A stretch of DNA of 25,205 bases from assembly GCA_964560205.1 (NCBI GenBank), contig CAZLKT010000015.1:1-25205 (forward strand). Direction: 5' to 3'. Source of the stretch: CAZLKT01 sp964560205 (lineage in GTDB: Bacteria > Pseudomonadota > Alphaproteobacteria > Holosporales > Holosporaceae). Under the pieces are notes generated by a model. That model had not been told where the DNA came from. It made no database searches and saw nothing but the letters and a program-made list of their open reading frames with translations. The position numbers and the translations under genes are program-made. Shown here one piece after another: positions 22,757 to 25,205 of the stretch (its first letter is position 1; every line of letters begins with the position of its first letter).

Positions 22757-24585
22757 AAGATTTGCTGCTTTTATCCTCCATTCCCATGGAGCGCATTCGA
22801 AACTTTTCCATTATTGCCCATATTGACCATGGAAAATCTACCATGGCAGATCGTCTCATGGAAACATGTGGTGCCATGGATCCTCGGCAAAAAAAAGATC
22901 AAATGCTTGACAGCATGGATATCGAACGTGAACGTGGCATTACCATTAAAGCGCAGACCGTCTGCCTTCTTTATACTGCAAAAGATGGTCTCACCTATAA
23001 ACTCAATTTGGTGGATACCCCGGGACATGTGGACTTTTCTTATGAAGTGAGCCGGTCGTTAGCTGCATGCGAAGGGTCCCTCTTGGTGATTGATGCAAGC
23101 CAAGGTATCGAGGCCCAAACATTGGCAACAGTGTATCAGGCCATCGACCATCAGCATGAAGTCATCATTGCCCTCAATAAAATTGACCTCCCGGCGGCAC
23201 GACCTGAGGCTGTGAAACAGCAAATAGAAGAAGTCATTGGATTGGATGCATCCCAATCCTTGGAGGTTTCTGCAAAAAAAGGTCAGGGCATTGAGGAGGT
23301 ATTGGAGGCCATTGTACACCGATTGCCCGCACCTCAAGGATCTTCCACCAACCCCTTACAGGCTCTTTTGGTGGACAGTTGGTATGACCCATATCTGGGA
23401 ATTATCACCCTCATTCGTGTGACCCAGGGAACCGTGCGAGCCAAAATGCGCATTCGCATGATGTCCACAGGCAATGTGCATATTATAGAGCACGTAGGGG
23501 TTTTCACCCCAAAGCCTCAGCACATAGAAGAACTTCGCAGTGGTGATATTGGTTACGTCATTGCCAATATCAAGCATGCATCCCACTGTAAGGTGGGAGA
23601 CACCATCACCTCTGATACTCATCCCACAGATGCACCATTACCTGGGTTTCATCCTTCGGTCCCTGTGGTTTTCTGCAGCATTTTCCCAGAGGATGCTGCA
23701 GAATTTGATCACCTCCGCGACAGCTTAGAGAAGTTGCAGCTCAATGATGCAAGCTTTTCTTTTGATATGGATTCCTCCAGCGCCCTTGGTTTTGGTTTTC
23801 GTTGTGGTTTTTTGGGCCTGCTGCATTTAGAAATCATACAGGAGCGTTTGGAGCGAGAGTTCAATTTGGATCTTATTATTACGGCTCCCAGCGTATCCTA
23901 TAAAGTGCATTTGACCAATGGCCAATGCTTAGACCTTCATAATCCTGCAAGCCTGCCGGACCCAGTATCCATCCAATTCATGGAGGAGCCATGGATAGAG
24001 GCCAAAATCTTTGTACCCGAAGAGTACATTGGTGGAATTTTGAGTCTCCTTTCGGAGCGTCGTGGTATTCAGGAAGATTTCCACTATGTGGGCGGAAACA
24101 GAGCATTTATGAAATACCTTTTCCCCCTCAATGAAGTGGCCTTTGATTTTTACAATGCGTTAAAAAGCGCAAGTCGTGGGTATGCCAGTTTCGATTATCG
24201 ATTAGTGGGGTACGAGCGGGGAGACTTGGTGAAATTGTCCATATTGCTGAACGGAGAACCCGTAGATGCTTTATCAAGTATCATCCCAAAATCTCGTGCC
24301 TCCTCCCATGGGCGTTTGATTTGTGAAAAACTGAAAGAACTGATTCCACGACAGCTCTTCCCCATTGCCATACAAGCCGCCATAGGAGGAAAGGTCATTG
24401 CACGGGAAACAGTTTCTGCTCTTCGAAAAAATGTAACGGCAAAGTGCTATGGCGGTGACATCTCACGGAAAAGAAAGCTTCTGGAAAAACAGAAAGAGGG
24501 AAAAAAGCGTATGCGTCAATTTGGCAATATTGATGTGCCAAAAAACATCTTCGTGGACGTTCTCAAGATCCAAAAAAACATCTAG
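22753..24585 (+). CDS. lepA: Elongation factor 4 (LepA)
   Basis: LepA is a ribosome-bound GTPase that helps stalled or incorrectly translocated ribosomes and 30S initiation. From the ATG at 22753 it has 610 residues: G1 AHIDHGKST (22-30), RERGITIKAQT, G3 DTPGH (88-92), G4 NKID (142-145), SAKKGQGIEEVL, EF-G-like domains with FGFRCGFLGLLHLE, and the LepA-specific C-terminal domain ending YGGDISRKRKLLEKQKEGKKRMRQFGNIDVP. The chosen start overlaps the pheT stop (ATGA), giving coupled translation. An ATG at 22786 (MERIRNFSIIAHID) is closer to the usual family start; one at 22738 is less likely. Only 67 bases separate its stop from a decayed transposase. Confidence 0.97.
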   Translation: MKDLLLLSSIPMERIRNFSIIAHIDHGKSTMADRLMETCGAMDPRQKKDQMLDSMDIERERGITIKAQTVCLLYTAKDGLTYKLNLVDTPGHVDFSYEVSRSLAACEGSLLVIDASQGIEAQTLATVYQAIDHQHEVIIALNKIDLPAARPEAVKQQIEEVIGLDASQSLEVSAKKGQGIEEVLEAIVHRLPAPQGSSTNPLQALLVDSWYDPYLGIITLIRVTQGTVRAKMRIRMMSTGNVHIIEHVGVFTPKPQHIEELRSGDIGYVIANIKHASHCKVGDTITSDTHPTDAPLPGFHPSVPVVFCSIFPEDAAEFDHLRDSLEKLQLNDASFSFDMDSSSALGFGFRCGFLGLLHLEIIQERLEREFNLDLIITAPSVSYKVHLTNGQCLDLHNPASLPDPVSIQFMEEPWIEAKIFVPEEYIGGILSLLSERRGIQEDFHYVGGNRAFMKYLFPLNEVAFDFYNALKSASRGYASFDYRLVGYERGDLVKLSILLNGEPVDALSSIIPKSRASSHGRLICEKLKELIPRQLFPIAIQAAIGGKVIARETVSALRKNVTAKCYGGDISRKRKLLEKQKEGKKRMRQFGNIDVPKNIFVDVLKIQKNI

Positions 24586-24652
24586 CGCCCACGTAGGTTG
24601 TATCACAGCCTCCCTCCACGAAGACCTCAGTGCCCTTAGGTGGTGTCGATAT

Positions 24653-25205
24653 TTATTTGAGCCACAAATAAATTCCAGCAAGAAAAACAAAAGAGAGATA
24701 GGCGATATCAAGCTTGTCGTATCGTGTTGCTACGCGCCTAAAATGCTTGAGTTTATTGAACGATTAAATTTCTCTCTTTATATAATTCTTGGTCATAGGT
24801 TCTTGCTATTTTTCTTCAGGATCTTGGAGGTATAACTGCCTCCGGCGCAGCATCTTTTGCAAATTGTGCCATATAATCCGCTATTAACTGCATCCGCTTC
24901 TCTACCCTCTACCACATCCAAAGCTTTTACGTCATCAGACCTCTGCCCAGCTGTTACAAAATCTTACAGGGTAAGCGCATCGCAAGCAGCATGGAGCTTC
25001 CTGCTGAAGCCACCTTTGGATCTTCCGAGCCCTTGTTCTTGCATACCAGTTTCTATATTTTTTTAAAGCACCAGCTGAATGCTGATGCGCTCTGATTATT
25101 GTTGAATCTATCATCAACCATTCATTATCACTATCCACCGCTAATGTGTTAAATATCATCTGCCACACACCAGCTTTAGCCCAACGCATAAATCTTTTGT
25201 GAACT
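24653..25205 (-). pseudogene. Decayed IS5-family transposase, 3' part
   Basis: Reading from the window edge on the minus strand, pieces of one DDE transposase appear in order but in changing frames: FMRWAKAGVWQMIF and MIDSTIIRAHQHSAG (first catalytic Asp), then GLGRSKGGFSRKLHAACDA in a second frame, a TAA, VTAGQRSDDVKALDVVEG, then DYMAQFAKDAAPEAVIPPRS in a third frame, a TGA, RTYDQELYKERNLI, a TAA, and LKHFRRVATRYDK through LAGIYLWLK and a TAA at 24653-24655. The first frame break sits at a seven-A run (25058-25064 as T on the plus strand). At least four lesions make it non-functional. The families with this order are IS5-type. The element's other end is outside the window; the near end lies somewhere in 24586-24652 but no inverted repeat can be defined. 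Confidence 0.88.

Overview
The window looks like part of the chromosome of a host-associated alphaproteobacterium, most likely an obligate intracellular lineage of the Holosporales/Rickettsiales type. The evidence is a CtrA cell-cycle regulator with the conserved Asp51, a lepB-rnc-era cluster, an acpP-fabF pair, the lipid A genes of an outer membrane, a ten-helix DMT transporter resembling the metabolite importers of intracellular bacteria, a decayed IS5-type transposase, and several lineage-specific exported Lys/Pro-rich proteins. The genus cannot be fixed from the sequence alone. A run of exactly 100 N (15820-15919) shows that this is a draft scaffold.

Layout. (1) 1-2900 is an AT-rich accessory block: two divergently transcribed, unrecognised exported proteins of similar design (signal peptide, Lys-rich stretch, Gly/Ala-rich hydrophobic helix, Pro-rich repeats), then a 75-residue secreted peptide and a good intrinsic terminator. 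(2) 2969-4547 is acpP-fabF for fatty acid synthesis, convergent with an ABC1/UbiB-type kinase-like gene. (3) 5994-8363 is lepB-rnc-era, followed at the usual recO position by an unrecognised 173-residue protein. (4) 8964-10425 holds a DMT permease and a PAP2-type membrane phosphatase whose 3' end overlaps lpxB tail to tail. (5) 10363-18596 carries the outer-membrane/lipid A set on the minus strand in classical order (skp, lpxD, fabZ, then lpxA, lpxB). It is split between fabZ and lpxA by about 3.9 kb containing ctrA, rpsU, a small exported protein, tsaE and an RluC-like pseudouridine synthase, and lpxI is missing from between lpxA and lpxB. A 353-bp unit is tandemly repeated around the N gap at the junction of the rluC-like gene and fabZ. 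(6) 18747-24585 runs rubrerythrin, pheS, pheT, lepA on the plus strand, with an operator-like palindrome before rubrerythrin. (7) 24653-25205 is the decayed 3' part of an IS5-family transposase running off the window.

How the parts work together. AcpP carries the acyl chains that FabF elongates and FabZ dehydrates; LpxA and LpxD take acyl-ACP to build the lipid A precursor that LpxB condenses into the disaccharide; LepB and Skp process and chaperone exported envelope proteins. Rnc, Era, RluC, S21, TsaE, PheST and LepA serve RNA maturation and translation. Most of the window is housekeeping. The unusual items are the exported accessory pair, the split lpx cluster, the tandem duplication at the gap, the G/C homopolymer tracts within genes, and the unknown protein behind era. 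I found no convincing tRNA, CRISPR array, toxin-antitoxin pair or prophage.
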